From assembly GCA_936914845.1 (NCBI GenBank), contig CAKZGE010000005.1, forward strand, positions 186,001-250,000: a stretch of 64,000 nt of DNA, written 5' to 3'. Source of the stretch: an uncultured Chloracidobacterium sp. (GTDB lineage: Bacteria; Acidobacteriota; Blastocatellia; Pyrinomonadales; Pyrinomonadaceae). Position 1 is the stretch's first letter. Each line of letters starts with the position of its first letter. A model generated the notes under the pieces. That model searched no databases. It saw only the letters and a program-made list of their open reading frames with translations, and was not told where the DNA came from. A program made the translations under genes and the position numbers. Positions 51,262-60,430 of the stretch are shown in pieces.

Positions 51262-51873
51262 CTAATTCGAGAAAAACGTATAGCCGACATAGAACAAATT
51301 GTTGTCAATGCCCGGATTGTCGATGCCGCGGTTACCATTTGAAATGTGGTGATACTTGTAGCCGAAAGTGATGGATCTGCCGCTGTTGAGTTCATATTGG
51401 ATGCCGCCGCCGATATCCGCCGTAAAATTAAAACGCGTTCCGGTATAGTTCGGCAGCCGCTCGTTGAAATACAGCATTCCGCCGCTGGCGGCGATAAAAG
51501 GCTGCAATTTTTTTCGCGGGCGAAAATTCACCTGGATACCGGCCGGTGCCATGCCGAAACCGTAGCGTGTTTCCCTGACCGCCCGGAAAGAGGGCGGCCG
51601 AATCTCGACGTCCGGAAAATTGACGATCGCCGAAGGCACAATATCGGCGGTGTACCTTAAATTTACCTGATCTCCGGTGTTGAAACGGCGGGCATAGCGA
51701 AAGGCGATGGTACCATAGCGAGCCGATCTGGTGCGGCCGATGATCGATGCTGTCGATGTGGGCGAAAAACCGCTCCAGACGCTCAGTTCGTTCTTGTCTT
51801 TTGTTGAGCTTTGAGGATACACCCCGACCGCGATAGCTGCGATCAGCAACAAGGCCGCCAAGTTCTTTCTCAT
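51262..51873 (-). CDS. PagL-like outer-membrane beta-barrel (lipid A 3-O-deacylase family)
   Basis: A 203-residue protein from ATG at 51,873 with signal peptide (MRKNLAALLLIAAIAVGVYPQ), amphipathic beta strands throughout, and C-terminal 'GYKYHHISNGNRGIDNPGIDNNLFYVGYTF', the PagL/acyloxyacyl-hydrolase signature with His-Ser and N-P-G. The terminal Phe-rich strand (TFF) fits barrel insertion. It may trim lipid A acyl chains; the catalytic Glu of PagL is not certain here. Confidence 0.8.
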   Translation of the reverse strand: MRKNLAALLLIAAIAVGVYPQSSTKDKNELSVWSGFSPTSTASIIGRTRSARYGTIAFRYARRFNTGDQVNLRYTADIVPSAIVNFPDVEIRPPSFRAVRETRYGFGMAPAGIQVNFRPRKKLQPFIAASGGMLYFNERLPNYTGTRFNFTADIGGGIQYELNSGRSITFGYKYHHISNGNRGIDNPGIDNNLFYVGYTFFSN

Positions 51874-51940
51874 AAATTTCAGTGTGGAAAGGAATGGAAA
51901 GTACATTGTACTCGAAATGGGAAAAAACGGATACGAAAAT

Positions 51941-52444
51941 CTATTGGTAAAGATCGATCAGTTTTACATAATTTTGCCAAAAGTGCGGAAGGTCTTGGAT
52001 CTCTGCGTCGGTAAGGGGCCGCTTAACCTTTGCGGGAGAACCCATTACCAAGGAAAAAGCAGGAACGACGGTGCCCGGTGTGAGCAGGCTGCCCGCAGCG
52101 ACGAGCGAATGTTTGCCGACATGAACGCCGTCCAGCAAGATCGATCCGATACCGATCAGCGAGCCTGTTTCAACGCAGCATCCATGCAGTGTCACGCTGT
52201 GGCCGACGGTGACCTCATGTTCCAAGATGGTCGGATGGGTCTTGGAACTGACGTGAATGACGGTTGAATCCTGCACATTGGTGCGTTCGCCGATGCGTAT
52301 GAAATTGACATCGCCGCGAACGACCGTGCCATACCAAATGCTCGCCTTTTGGCCGATCTGCACATCGCCGATAACAGCGGCAGTTTCGGCTATAAAAGCG
52401 GTTTCGTGGATAACCGGGGTCTTATCTTTGAAAGTACGGACCAT
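51941..52444 (-). CDS. Gamma-carbonic anhydrase family protein
   Basis: A 167-residue left-handed beta-helix protein with hexapeptide repeats. Zinc ligands are seen in 'VIHVSSKTHPTILEHEVTVGHSVTLHGC' (H at three positions), the CamH/YrdA pattern. C-terminal helix 'DLPHFWQNYVKLIDLY' is typical. It may be a carbonic anhydrase or a structural gamma-CA homologue; many YrdA-type members show no activity. Eight bp after murJ. Confidence 0.92.
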   Translation of the reverse strand: MVRTFKDKTPVIHETAFIAETAAVIGDVQIGQKASIWYGTVVRGDVNFIRIGERTNVQDSTVIHVSSKTHPTILEHEVTVGHSVTLHGCCVETGSLIGIGSILLDGVHVGKHSLVAAGSLLTPGTVVPAFSLVMGSPAKVKRPLTDAEIQDLPHFWQNYVKLIDLYQ

Positions 52445-52452
52445 TTTTCTTT

Positions 52453-54210
52453 TTATCTGCGGCCGAGCTTTTTGGCAAAGGCATTGTAGATCTTTTCGAG
52501 TTCGCCGACACGGAGCAATTTTGCGCAAGCGATAAAAACGACACCGCCGGCGGCTATCGGCACAAATGCCTCGACCAAACGTATCGTAAAGCTTTTGTGC
52601 GCAAAATAGTTTGTTAAAAAATGATAGCTGAAATAGCAAACTATCGACATCACCGCAGAAGCGGCGGCGATCTTGAGAAACGAAAGAGCGATCTCGCGTC
52701 CATTCAGCCGTGCGATCTTTCGCCGCATGAACCACGCCAGGGCAAAGAAATTGACAAGTGCCACGGCAGATGTTGCCAAAGCGACGCCGACGTGGCCGTA
52801 GCCGCTCGGATGTTCCGGTGTGACACCGACATTGGACAAGAGCTGCATCAACAGGTAGCAGGAAATTGCATTGACCCCGATCGAGGCAATACCGATCATC
52901 ATCGGCGTCTTGGCATCGTCCAAGGCGTAAAAGGCAGGCGAGAGTACCTTGATCGCAGCGTAGCCGGTCAACCCGACAGAATAGCCGGCGAGTGCGGCGG
53001 CCGTCATCGGCACGTCCGATTCCTTGAACGCTCCGCCGTGGGAATAAAGCAAGCGAATTATCGGTTCGCCTAAAACGATCAATCCGCATGCCGCCGGCAG
53101 CGTCATTAAAAAGACCAGGTTGATCGACGACGAAAGAGTTTCCCGAAAATCGCCTGTTCGGCCTTCGCTCGCCATTCGCGAAAGCACGGGAACGGAAGCC
53201 GTTCCGACCGCGACGCCGAATAGACCGATCGGAAACTGCATCAGCCGAAAAGAATAGCTCAGCCAAGAAACCCCGCCCACGATGCCCGTCACAAAAAATG
53301 TATTGACCAAAACGTTGATCTGAACCGCCGAGGTGCCCAAAATTGCGGGTGTCATTAACGACATAACGCGTTTCACCCCCGCATCTGCCAGATCAAAAAC
53401 CGGCTGAAAACGAAATCCGACCTTCCATAGAGAGGGTACCTGCATCACAAACTGGGCCGCACCGCCGATCAATGTCCCGATGGCCATACCGATGATCGCC
53501 CATTGAGCGGCACCGCTAGGAACGGCGCTCTTGTTGTTCGAAGTTTCCCACCCCCCGCCGCTTAGCCAATATGCCAGCCCGAGACCCACGACGATCGACA
53601 TAACATTGAAGACCGTCGAGGCAGATGCGGGCACACCGAAAATGCCTTTCGTGTTAAGCACACCCATCGCTAATGCGGCCAAGGCGACCAGCAGGATGAA
53701 CGGGAACATTATCTGTGTCAAGGTCGTCGTCAGCTCGACCGCCTCCGGCGGAAAATCCGGGGCGATCAGCATTACAAATTGCCGCGAGAAGATAATGCCG
53801 ATGATGGTCACAATGCTTAGAACTACCGCTAAGGCATTCAGAACCAGGTTTGCCAGCCGCCACGTCTCTTCTTCGCTTTTGGTGACTTGATAGTCGGTAA
53901 ACACTTTTACGAACGCGGCGGAAAGGGCACCTTCGGCAAAAAGGTCGCGCAGAACGTTCGGGATGCGAAACGCTACTTGAAACGCATCATAAAGCATGCC
54001 CGCACCAAAATAATTGGCAAAGACCATTTCGCGCACCAATCCGAGCACACGCGAGAACATCACGGCGATCGATACGATACCGGCGGAGCGGGCAACGCTT
54101 GTTTGTCTCGTTGCCGGCACCGGAGTTTCGACAGCCGTTTCTGCTGCGGCGGGTTCGGCCAATGATTCGGGCGCGACGCTATCCTGCAATTCTTCGTTGA
54201 TCTCGTTCAT
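52453..54210 (-). CDS. murJ: Lipid II flippase MurJ
   Basis: A 585-residue MATE/MVF-family membrane protein. 'ARSAGIVSIAVMFSRVLGLVREMVFANYFGAG' and 'FQVAFRIPNVLRDLFAEGALSAAFVKVF' are the MurJ start, followed by about 13-14 spans. N-terminal 35 residues are a Pro/Glu/Ala-rich cytoplasmic tail, an unusual extension. It flips lipid II for peptidoglycan. Downstream gene is gamma-CA on the same strand. Confidence 0.96.
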   Translation of the reverse strand: MNEINEELQDSVAPESLAEPAAAETAVETPVPATRQTSVARSAGIVSIAVMFSRVLGLVREMVFANYFGAGMLYDAFQVAFRIPNVLRDLFAEGALSAAFVKVFTDYQVTKSEEETWRLANLVLNALAVVLSIVTIIGIIFSRQFVMLIAPDFPPEAVELTTTLTQIMFPFILLVALAALAMGVLNTKGIFGVPASASTVFNVMSIVVGLGLAYWLSGGGWETSNNKSAVPSGAAQWAIIGMAIGTLIGGAAQFVMQVPSLWKVGFRFQPVFDLADAGVKRVMSLMTPAILGTSAVQINVLVNTFFVTGIVGGVSWLSYSFRLMQFPIGLFGVAVGTASVPVLSRMASEGRTGDFRETLSSSINLVFLMTLPAACGLIVLGEPIIRLLYSHGGAFKESDVPMTAAALAGYSVGLTGYAAIKVLSPAFYALDDAKTPMMIGIASIGVNAISCYLLMQLLSNVGVTPEHPSGYGHVGVALATSAVALVNFFALAWFMRRKIARLNGREIALSFLKIAAASAVMSIVCYFSYHFLTNYFAHKSFTIRLVEAFVPIAAGGVVFIACAKLLRVGELEKIYNAFAKKLGRR

Positions 54211-54283
54211 TTACGAAAGATATCCAAAGAAATTATCTTACGCCTGTAACGATCTGAAAGTCTAAATATGAATGCAGAATGAA

Positions 54284-54318
54284 AGAAAAAAGCGGGCCCT
54301 TTTTGAAAGCCCGCTTCG
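54284..54318 (-). terminator. Intrinsic terminator after the PBP4-type gene
   Basis: AAGCGGGC (54,290-54,297) and GCCCGCTT (54,309-54,316) form an 8-bp stem around 11 bases; the minus-strand transcript then runs into TTTTCTTTC. It lies just past the stop at 54,325. Confidence 0.8.
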
Positions 54319-54324
54319 GAAAGA

Positions 54325-55728
54325 TCAATTGCCGGAGATCCGGGGTTCGCCGTAAACGATACGGCTGCGAGCCAGCCGCTGGTCAAGCGGCACCGGTGTA
54401 TAGGTCGTTCTTGCCGCTCCGCCAAACTGGCTTTGGATAAGCGCGACATAATAATTTTGGAAAGAACGGAAACGGGGCACGCTGCCGCGTTGGTTGAAAA
54501 TGACGAAAAGCATCTTGCCGCCGCGCGTGTTGATCTCACCGGCCAAGGCACTGACGCCGCCGTCCGTATTGCCGAGCGTGCCGGTCTTGCCGATCACGCT
54601 GCCCATCGCAAAATCCGTATCAAACCGGTGCTCCAACGTGCCTTTATCGATACCCGCCACGGGCATTACATCGGCAAATGTCATGCGGTACGTTTCAAGA
54701 TCGCTCCGTAATTTACGAAGCAAGGCCATCATTGCCCGCGGTGTAACGCGATTAATGCCAAGGCCGCTTGAGGTTTGAATATTGAATTCACCCGGCGCAA
54801 TGCCCGCATTTTGCTGCACGACCCGAGCAACCGCCCACGGCCCGCCGATCATGTCGCCCAAACGCTCTGCCAAAAAATTGTTCGAATAGCACATCATCAC
54901 CTTGACGATCTCGCGCATCGGGGCAGATTCGTGCGAAAAGAGCATTTTTACATTGCCCGGCATAGGTTGAACATAAACCTTGCCGCCAAATGCTACATTC
55001 GGCACTCCGTTGCCTGCTTTTTGGGAGTTCACCAAGTGATTGGAGTAGGCTCGAACGGCCGCGGCCGAACGAGTGTTGGTATTCATTGTCGCGAATAGAG
55101 CTTGGGCTGCCCGCATCGCCGATGAATTGTAATTCATCGTAAAATTATCGGTCACGACCAGGTCTCCGGTGACGTTGCGAATGCCCATGCGGTTCAATTC
55201 GGCAGCCAGGCCCACAGCGTGTTCAAAACCGAACATCGGATCGCGGCCCGAAACATAGACATTGCCGTGGATCGTCTGGGTCGCTTCTTCATAGCTGCCG
55301 TCCGTCCAGACGTTGGTCGGAAAGCGGTAGTCCGGTCCAAAGATCTTCAACGATGCGTAAGTCGTCGCGATCTTGACGTTGGATGCCGGATTGAAAGCAA
55401 TATTTGAATTGCTTTCCACCACCACATTGCCATCGAGCGATTCGACCAAGACACCCGAATTACCCGGAATGACAGCTTCCGCCAATACCGGTATCGAGGT
55501 TTTGACCGCACTTGCCGGAACCGACGAAGCATTTGCCGCAGAGACGCTGGAAGTCTTTTTTAAGAGCGGGGCATCTGCCGGGCCGGCCGTCGGTGTCTGA
55601 TCTCGCTGGACCTTGATGTCCTGCAAAAGAGGGGTTGGCCTAGATTGGGCAGCTGTGGACGAAACAATTCCAAGGCTCAGAATTGCCGTACCAAACCAAA
55701 GGGCATTTTTACTGATAAAACTCTTCAT
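54325..55728 (-). CDS. dacB: D-alanyl-D-alanine carboxypeptidase, PBP4/S13 family
   Basis: A 467-residue periplasmic enzyme from ATG at 55,728 with a signal peptide (SIVSSTAAQ end, residues 8-28). Catalytic motifs: S116-N-V-K119 in 'NPASNVKIATT', 'CYSNNFLAE' (S-N-N) and 'GKTGTLGNTDGG' (K-T-G). A large inserted domain lies between the first two. It trims or cleaves peptidoglycan cross-links. About 70 residues of low-complexity linker (Thr/Ala/Ser-rich) come before the catalytic fold, longer than usual. Confidence 0.93.
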   Translation of the reverse strand: MKSFISKNALWFGTAILSLGIVSSTAAQSRPTPLLQDIKVQRDQTPTAGPADAPLLKKTSSVSAANASSVPASAVKTSIPVLAEAVIPGNSGVLVESLDGNVVVESNSNIAFNPASNVKIATTYASLKIFGPDYRFPTNVWTDGSYEEATQTIHGNVYVSGRDPMFGFEHAVGLAAELNRMGIRNVTGDLVVTDNFTMNYNSSAMRAAQALFATMNTNTRSAAAVRAYSNHLVNSQKAGNGVPNVAFGGKVYVQPMPGNVKMLFSHESAPMREIVKVMMCYSNNFLAERLGDMIGGPWAVARVVQQNAGIAPGEFNIQTSSGLGINRVTPRAMMALLRKLRSDLETYRMTFADVMPVAGIDKGTLEHRFDTDFAMGSVIGKTGTLGNTDGGVSALAGEINTRGGKMLFVIFNQRGSVPRFRSFQNYYVALIQSQFGGAARTTYTPVPLDQRLARSRIVYGEPRISGN

Positions 55729-55955
55729 TGATCTATTCACTTTCGGGTGTCGCAGTCGTGAGGCCTTCCGGGGCGAACGAACCGGCAACCCTCATCTTAC
55801 CATTTAATGACCGCATCGGACAAACTTTTTGTAGTCCGGGTGAACTGCGTCGATCTTTTGATGAAGCGCGCAGCTTGCTTCGATGCTTACTATTTTCTCA
55901 AACTGTTATGGAATATATCAATAGAAATTATACATATTAATTATTTAACTTTTTG

Positions 55956-55984
55956 TTGACATCGCAGGCCTTTGCGTCTCAAAA
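55956..55984 (+). promoter_or_regulatory. Promoter-like element ahead of the Ogg-like gene
   Basis: TTGACA at 55,956-55,961, a 17-bp spacer, and TCAAAA at 55,979-55,984, with the GTG start 18 bases later. The spacing fits a sigma-70 promoter. The 274-bp gap (55,729-56,002) otherwise shows nothing I recognise. Confidence 0.5.
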
Positions 55985-56002
55985 TCACATTGGCATCCGG
56001 AA

Positions 56003-56665
56003 GTGAAAAGATCGTCTGAACCAATAACTTTTGAAAAGATACGCTTGACCTACCAAGTTCGCGAACAGGAGATAAAGGGCCGCTTGGCCGAATTTAGCTC
56101 GGTATGGGAAAGCGGCAGCAACGACCGTCTGTGGGAAGAAATGGTGTTTTGTTTCTTTACCGGTGGTTGTTCGGCAAAAATGGGCCTGCGGTCGGTCGAG
56201 GCGATCAGGCATCTTTTGAACGATGGTGATCAACCGGCAATGGCCATGGCCTTGACGGGCGTACACCGCTATCCGAACGCCCGTTCGCGATATGTCAAAG
56301 CTTCACGGGACTTTTTGATAGAACATTGCAAGATGGACCTGAGAACAAAGCTTTCCGGGTTTGAATGCGGCTTAGATCGGCGAGATTGGCTGGTTCGCGA
56401 AAAAGGCATCAAAGGGCTCGGATATAAAGAGGCGAGCCATTACTTGCGTAATATAGGGTTCAAGGGGTATGCGATTCTCGATAAGCATATTTTACGATGT
56501 TTGGCGGAACTAAAAATTATTTCCGACCCCAAGCCACCAAATACGCGAGCTAGGTATCTAATGGTCGAAGAAAAGTTAAAACTTCTTGCCGACGAACTGA
56601 ACATCGATTTCGATGAAATGGATCTCGTGCTCTGGTCGATCAAGACCGGCGAGATCTTAAAATAG
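56003..56665 (+). CDS. N-glycosylase/DNA lyase, archaeal Ogg2-type
   Basis: A 220-residue helix-hairpin-helix glycosylase. 'GIKGLGYKEASHYLRNIGFKGYAILDKHILRCL' holds the HhH with the catalytic Lys (in YKEAS) and Asp (LDKHI). The shape matches Ogg2, which removes 8-oxoguanine and cuts the strand, known mainly from archaea and Thermotoga. GTG start at 56,003. It is alone with no repair gene next to it, and starts 274 bp from the divergent dacB. Confidence 0.87.
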   Translation: MKRSSEPITFEKIRLTYQVREQEIKGRLAEFSSVWESGSNDRLWEEMVFCFFTGGCSAKMGLRSVEAIRHLLNDGDQPAMAMALTGVHRYPNARSRYVKASRDFLIEHCKMDLRTKLSGFECGLDRRDWLVREKGIKGLGYKEASHYLRNIGFKGYAILDKHILRCLAELKIISDPKPPNTRARYLMVEEKLKLLADELNIDFDEMDLVLWSIKTGEILK

Positions 56666-56706
56666 CGTTTTTAACACAAGACAATTCAATTTAGGAGGAA
56701 ACGAAT

Positions 56707-58278
56707 ATGAGCAATGCGCCGTTTAAATATATCCCGCAGTGGAGCCGCGTTCGCCTTAGATACTTGTTCGTTTCCGGCCTGGTCGGGCTTATCCTGAGCG
56801 TCTCGGCTCTCGGCGGCGATATCCAAACCGGTATAGAAAATTCACGTCAGCTGGCAAAGCAGGGCGAGAAGATGATCAAGAAGGGTAAATTTGCCGATGC
56901 GGAAAGATTGCTGCGGCGGGCGGTGGACGCCAGCCCCGATGATTCGTCGATAAAGCTGCGGCTCGCTTATGTTTACGTCAAACAGCGGAGAGTGCACGAT
57001 GCCTACCGTTTGAGTTTCAAGATCGCCGAAGCCGAACCCGACAATTCTGAGGCCTATGCCGTGCTTGGTTCTACATTTCTTGCCGCGGGTAAATTTCCAC
57101 AAGCACGAGCAATGTTCTACCAGTCGCTTAATCTGAATAAAAAAGAGGCGATGGCATGGGCCGGCCTTGGTATGCTCGAATTTTACGAGAATCGTATAAC
57201 GGAAAGCATTCGTCGTCTGGAAGAAGCCGTTTATCGGGAACCGAACCACCCGGATTACGTTTTTGCTTTGGCACAAGTTTCGGCCCGCGCCGAAAAGTTC
57301 AAAGAAGCGGCCGATGCTTATTATCATTTTCTTGTCATTTCCAAAGACACTGATGATGAAAGGCGCGAGCGAATTCGCGGATTGATCGGATTTTTGCGCT
57401 ATTTGGGCACCCGCCAGAACCTTTACGAAACGAGCGGCACGGCCACAACGGTACCGATCGAAGTGGTTGGCAATCGGCCGATCATCGAACTCAGGGTCAA
57501 TGGCCGGGTTCGCCCGCTGCGGTTTGTGCTCGATACCGGTTCGGGCATATCCGTCTTATCCGAAGAGACGGCAAAAGAACTAAGTATTGAGCCCGTAGCG
57601 AAAGGCGGCTTTGCCAAGGGTATCGGCGGCGACGGAAAATTCCCGATCGTTTACGGATTTCTTCGTGAACTGCAGATCGGCGATGTCCAGATCAAAAGCG
57701 TGCCGATATATATTCGAAAATTTCATTCGAACGGGCAGCATATCGACGGCTACATCGGGCTTTCGCTGATCTCTAAATTTCTGATGCGCCTTGATTACGG
57801 CAGCCGCACCTTTACGCTGGAAAAGAACTTGCCCTCTCAGACGGAGATCGATGATACAGATATTTCTGTTCCACTGCGGCTCACGTCAAGTGGTTTCCTG
57901 AGCGGCGAGGTCAAGCTTGACGGGCTTGAAACACCACTGAATTTTATAGTTGATACCGGTGCCAGCGTTTCCGTCATTTCCGACCAGATCGCCAGCTTGG
58001 ATGAATTTCAACCGCATGCTACCGACGAAAAGATGCGGGTCATTGGTTCAGCCGGTGTGACGGAATCAGTCCCGTCGTATTTGCTCCCGGGGGTGACGTT
58101 CGGTCAGCACCAGCGAAGCAGCATCACGGCGATCGCGCTTGATCTGAACATGATCAACGAAGCATCGGGTTTTGAGCAGTCCGGCATTTTGGGTGGAAAT
58201 TTCCTAAAAAATTATATAATGACGTTTGATTTCAAACGCTCAAAGGTGACATTTACCCCGATAGCGGTGGAAAAGTGA
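56707..58278 (+). CDS. TPR protein with two retropepsin-like aspartyl protease domains
   Basis: A 523-residue protein with a membrane anchor/signal (about 18-37), four to five TPR repeats (about 45-215), and two aspartyl protease units. Each has a DTG: D276 in 'FVLDTGSGISVLS' and D416 in 'FIVDTGASVSVIS'. A second family feature 'IDGYIGLSLISKF' and 'SGILGGNFLKNY' follows each. A double-DTG single chain works like a fused retropepsin dimer or pepsin. A strong TAGGAGG precedes ATG. Substrate unknown; probably periplasmic. Confidence 0.87.
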   Translation: MSNAPFKYIPQWSRVRLRYLFVSGLVGLILSVSALGGDIQTGIENSRQLAKQGEKMIKKGKFADAERLLRRAVDASPDDSSIKLRLAYVYVKQRRVHDAYRLSFKIAEAEPDNSEAYAVLGSTFLAAGKFPQARAMFYQSLNLNKKEAMAWAGLGMLEFYENRITESIRRLEEAVYREPNHPDYVFALAQVSARAEKFKEAADAYYHFLVISKDTDDERRERIRGLIGFLRYLGTRQNLYETSGTATTVPIEVVGNRPIIELRVNGRVRPLRFVLDTGSGISVLSEETAKELSIEPVAKGGFAKGIGGDGKFPIVYGFLRELQIGDVQIKSVPIYIRKFHSNGQHIDGYIGLSLISKFLMRLDYGSRTFTLEKNLPSQTEIDDTDISVPLRLTSSGFLSGEVKLDGLETPLNFIVDTGASVSVISDQIASLDEFQPHATDEKMRVIGSAGVTESVPSYLLPGVTFGQHQRSSITAIALDLNMINEASGFEQSGILGGNFLKNYIMTFDFKRSKVTFTPIAVEK

Positions 58279-58329
58279 TGTGTGTAGCGTTTCGGCGGCC
58301 AAATTGCGGTCGCCGGACGCGAGTTTTTG

Positions 58330-58791
58330 ATGAAACTAAGTATTTATCTTGAAACGTCCGTTATCGGAGCATATCTCGATAACGGCGATCAATTTAGGCG
58401 TGATATGACGATCCGCTGGTTCGAACATGAACTAACGGAATACGAAGTGTTCTCGTCGCAGCTCGTCCGCCGAGAACTCGAACGCGTGGGCGAACCTCAC
58501 CGAAAAGGCTATCTGAACTTGATCGAACCGTTCAAGGAACTTGAGGTCACCGAAGAGGTTGCGATACTTGCCGAAGGCTATATCTCGCGCGGCATCTTTC
58601 ATCGACGGCTGATGGCAGATGCCTTTCATGCGGCGATAGCCTCATTTTACAAGATCGATTACCTTGTAACGTGGAATTTCGGCCACCTGGCAAATGTGCG
58701 GAAACAAGCCCGCATTCGCCTTTTTAACACTGCTGCGGGATTTTTTTCGCCGTTGATAATAACGCCGGAATTTCTGGTCCACAGCCGATAG
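58330..58791 (+). CDS. PIN-domain protein, VapC-like toxin candidate
   Basis: A 153-residue PIN-like protein: 'LSIYLETSVIGAYLDNG' gives the first acidic pocket (E in LETS in place of D), 'ELERVG' the Glu, and 'RLMADAFHAAIASFYKIDYLVTWNFGHLANV' the later D-A-x-H-x-A and W-N. Such proteins cut RNA. The next gene is a small acidic partner 5 bp downstream, which gives a toxin-first order. A TTG one codon earlier also reads open. Confidence 0.82.
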   Translation: MKLSIYLETSVIGAYLDNGDQFRRDMTIRWFEHELTEYEVFSSQLVRRELERVGEPHRKGYLNLIEPFKELEVTEEVAILAEGYISRGIFHRRLMADAFHAAIASFYKIDYLVTWNFGHLANVRKQARIRLFNTAAGFFSPLIITPEFLVHSR

Positions 58792-58796
58792 AAAAA

Positions 58797-59003
58797 ATGT
58801 ACCGACGACCGAAATTTTTAGAGATCGTTCTTGAGATACGCGAGGAAATGGCGCGGGATGCGGATTACGATGCCGACCTGTTTGCCGAAATGGTGCGTTC
58901 GGGAAAGAGCGTTGCAAAAAGCAAAATGCATAAAATGGGCGACGACACGGATGGTTCGCCGGATACAAAGAGTCGCTCTCGGCGGCCGGCTAAACAATTC
59001 TGA
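58797..59003 (+). CDS. Small antitoxin-like partner of the PIN protein
   Basis: A 68-residue protein with an acidic/amphipathic helix ('EIVLEIREEMARDADYDADLFAEM'), then a basic, low-complexity tail (SRSRRPAKQF). The helix pattern matches small proteins paired with PIN toxins in cyanobacteria. No DNA-binding fold is visible, so autoregulation is uncertain. Five bp after the PIN gene. Confidence 0.65.
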   Translation: MYRRPKFLEIVLEIREEMARDADYDADLFAEMVRSGKSVAKSKMHKMGDDTDGSPDTKSRSRRPAKQF

Positions 59004-59035
59004 ATAGATATTTTTAGTTCAGGTGAATATTAGAT

Positions 59036-59785
59036 ATGAGAAATTTTTTTTGTTTTTCCCTTATTTTTTTAGGGATCTTTGCGTTGGCCATACCTGCCAA
59101 TGGGCGTTTTCTGCCGAATGATATCTTTCCGCAGCCGGAAGCGGCGATTCGATTAGACGAAGGGTATTATTTCGGAACAATTCGTGAAGAGCGCGGCGAT
59201 GTGGCCTGCCTGATCAAAGTCAGCGGCGGGCGTATCAGTCGCTTAATGCCTCCGGCCAATATTGTGTTCGACGAGCCTGCCCAAAAAGACGGTGTTAGCG
59301 ATCATCGGGCCAAAGACGCGTACACAGGGTTAAATTACGTTCTATCTCTGCGACAATCGGACGACCTTGGTTTAGAGGGTTCTATTCAGTACGGTTCGGA
59401 AAATGAGAAAAAAAGCTTTCCGCTTCGCTTGGACAGGCTCGAAGGAAAGGATCTGGCGTCCACGTCGGCCGATGTTTATTCAAGCGTGGAATATAACAAG
59501 GAAAGCGGCGATCTGAACGGCGAAACGATCATTTTATTCAAGGTCAAAGGCGTGCAGAAAGGCATCTACATTCCATATTAGGATGGAATGGTACCCTATT
59601 CGATCTCAAACGTCGTATCGAAAGCCAAAAAAACCGCATTTACGGTAGCCTTGCCCGCTCAGACGCTGAAATTTGAGATCCGGTCGAAAGGCGATAGGCT
59701 GCTCGTTTCGAGATCCGGTGTTGATAAAACTGTTTCCAAAACGACCTTGAAGCGGAAAAATGGACTTTCCGATATTTTTAAATAA
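59036..59785 (+). pseudogene. Secreted protein interrupted by an in-frame amber codon
   Basis: Frame 59,036-59,581 encodes 181 residues with signal peptide (MRNFFCFSLIFLGIFALAIPANG) and ends in TAG at 59,579-59,581. The same frame then continues with GAT GGA ATG and 65 more codons to 59,785 ('MVPYSISNVVSKAKKTAFTVALPAQ'). Both halves are beta-rich and of like composition, so one 249-residue gene was probably split by a point mutation; read-through or two genes are alternatives. The N-terminal part has 'DEGYYFGTIREERGDVACLIKVSGGRISRLMPP'. Function unknown. Confidence 0.55.
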
Positions 59786-59866
59786 GAGCTTTTACCGAGC
59801 GGTCCCACCCCGAAATTCCCGCTGCATCGACGCATGTGGTAAACTTTTCTCGTTTCGCCTTACTAA

Positions 59867-60430
59867 ATGTATAGATATGCTGTTTCGGTTTTGATCGTGG
59901 CCGGGGTCGCAATGGCCTCCGGATATTTCTTTTTCCGCGATTACTGGGAGCATCGGTATGACGAATTGATAATGCGCCAGGCACGCATCTACCGCTTGGA
60001 TGAAAAGTTGGTTTGGAGCGTTATTTACGAAGAAACCTACTTTCAAGCATGGAAAGTAGGCGCAGCGGCGGAAGTGGGCCTGATGCAGGTGACGCCGCTG
60101 GTTGCCCGCGAATGGGCGCGCGAAACGGGGCTCAAGGAATTTGAAAAGGAAGCGGCCGACAATGTTCAAACTTTGTTGAGCGATCCCGAACGTAATATTC
60201 AGATCGGCTGCTGGTACTTAGAAAAACTTCGCGAAAGATATCGCGGCTATCCGGCCGAAACAGCAATGATGCTGGCGGCCTACAATGCCGGGCCAAGCCG
60301 GGTGGAAGAATGGGCAAAGGGCGGCGATGCGTCGCAAATGCCTGAAACTTTGTTCGTTTCGCGAATCGACATTCCATCAACACGCGCTTACGTTTCCTCC
60401 ATTCTGGGGCGATATCGCAAAGAGCCATGA
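59867..60430 (+). CDS. Membrane-anchored lytic transglycosylase (SLT domain)
   Basis: A 187-residue protein with an N-terminal membrane segment ('SVLIVAGVAMASGYFFF', about 7-23) and an SLT lysozyme-like domain: catalytic E56 in 'SVIYEETYFQ', 'EVGLMQVTPLVAREWA' and 'AAYNAGPSRVEEWA'. It cuts peptidoglycan glycan strands to 1,6-anhydro ends. ATGA overlap couples it to the downstream amidohydrolase gene, which is metabolically unrelated. Confidence 0.93.
   Translation: MYRYAVSVLIVAGVAMASGYFFFRDYWEHRYDELIMRQARIYRLDEKLVWSVIYEETYFQAWKVGAAAEVGLMQVTPLVAREWARETGLKEFEKEAADNVQTLLSDPERNIQIGCWYLEKLRERYRGYPAETAMMLAAYNAGPSRVEEWAKGGDASQMPETLFVSRIDIPSTRAYVSSILGRYRKEP

Noticed and set aside
52445..53266. Long open frame extending the gamma-carbonic anhydrase upstream
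   Set aside because: It runs on the same strand through murJ in another frame; ATG at 52,444 fits the family start.
55729..56002. Riboswitch ahead of dacB
   Set aside because: A few GC-rich hairpins appear, but none matches a core motif I know.
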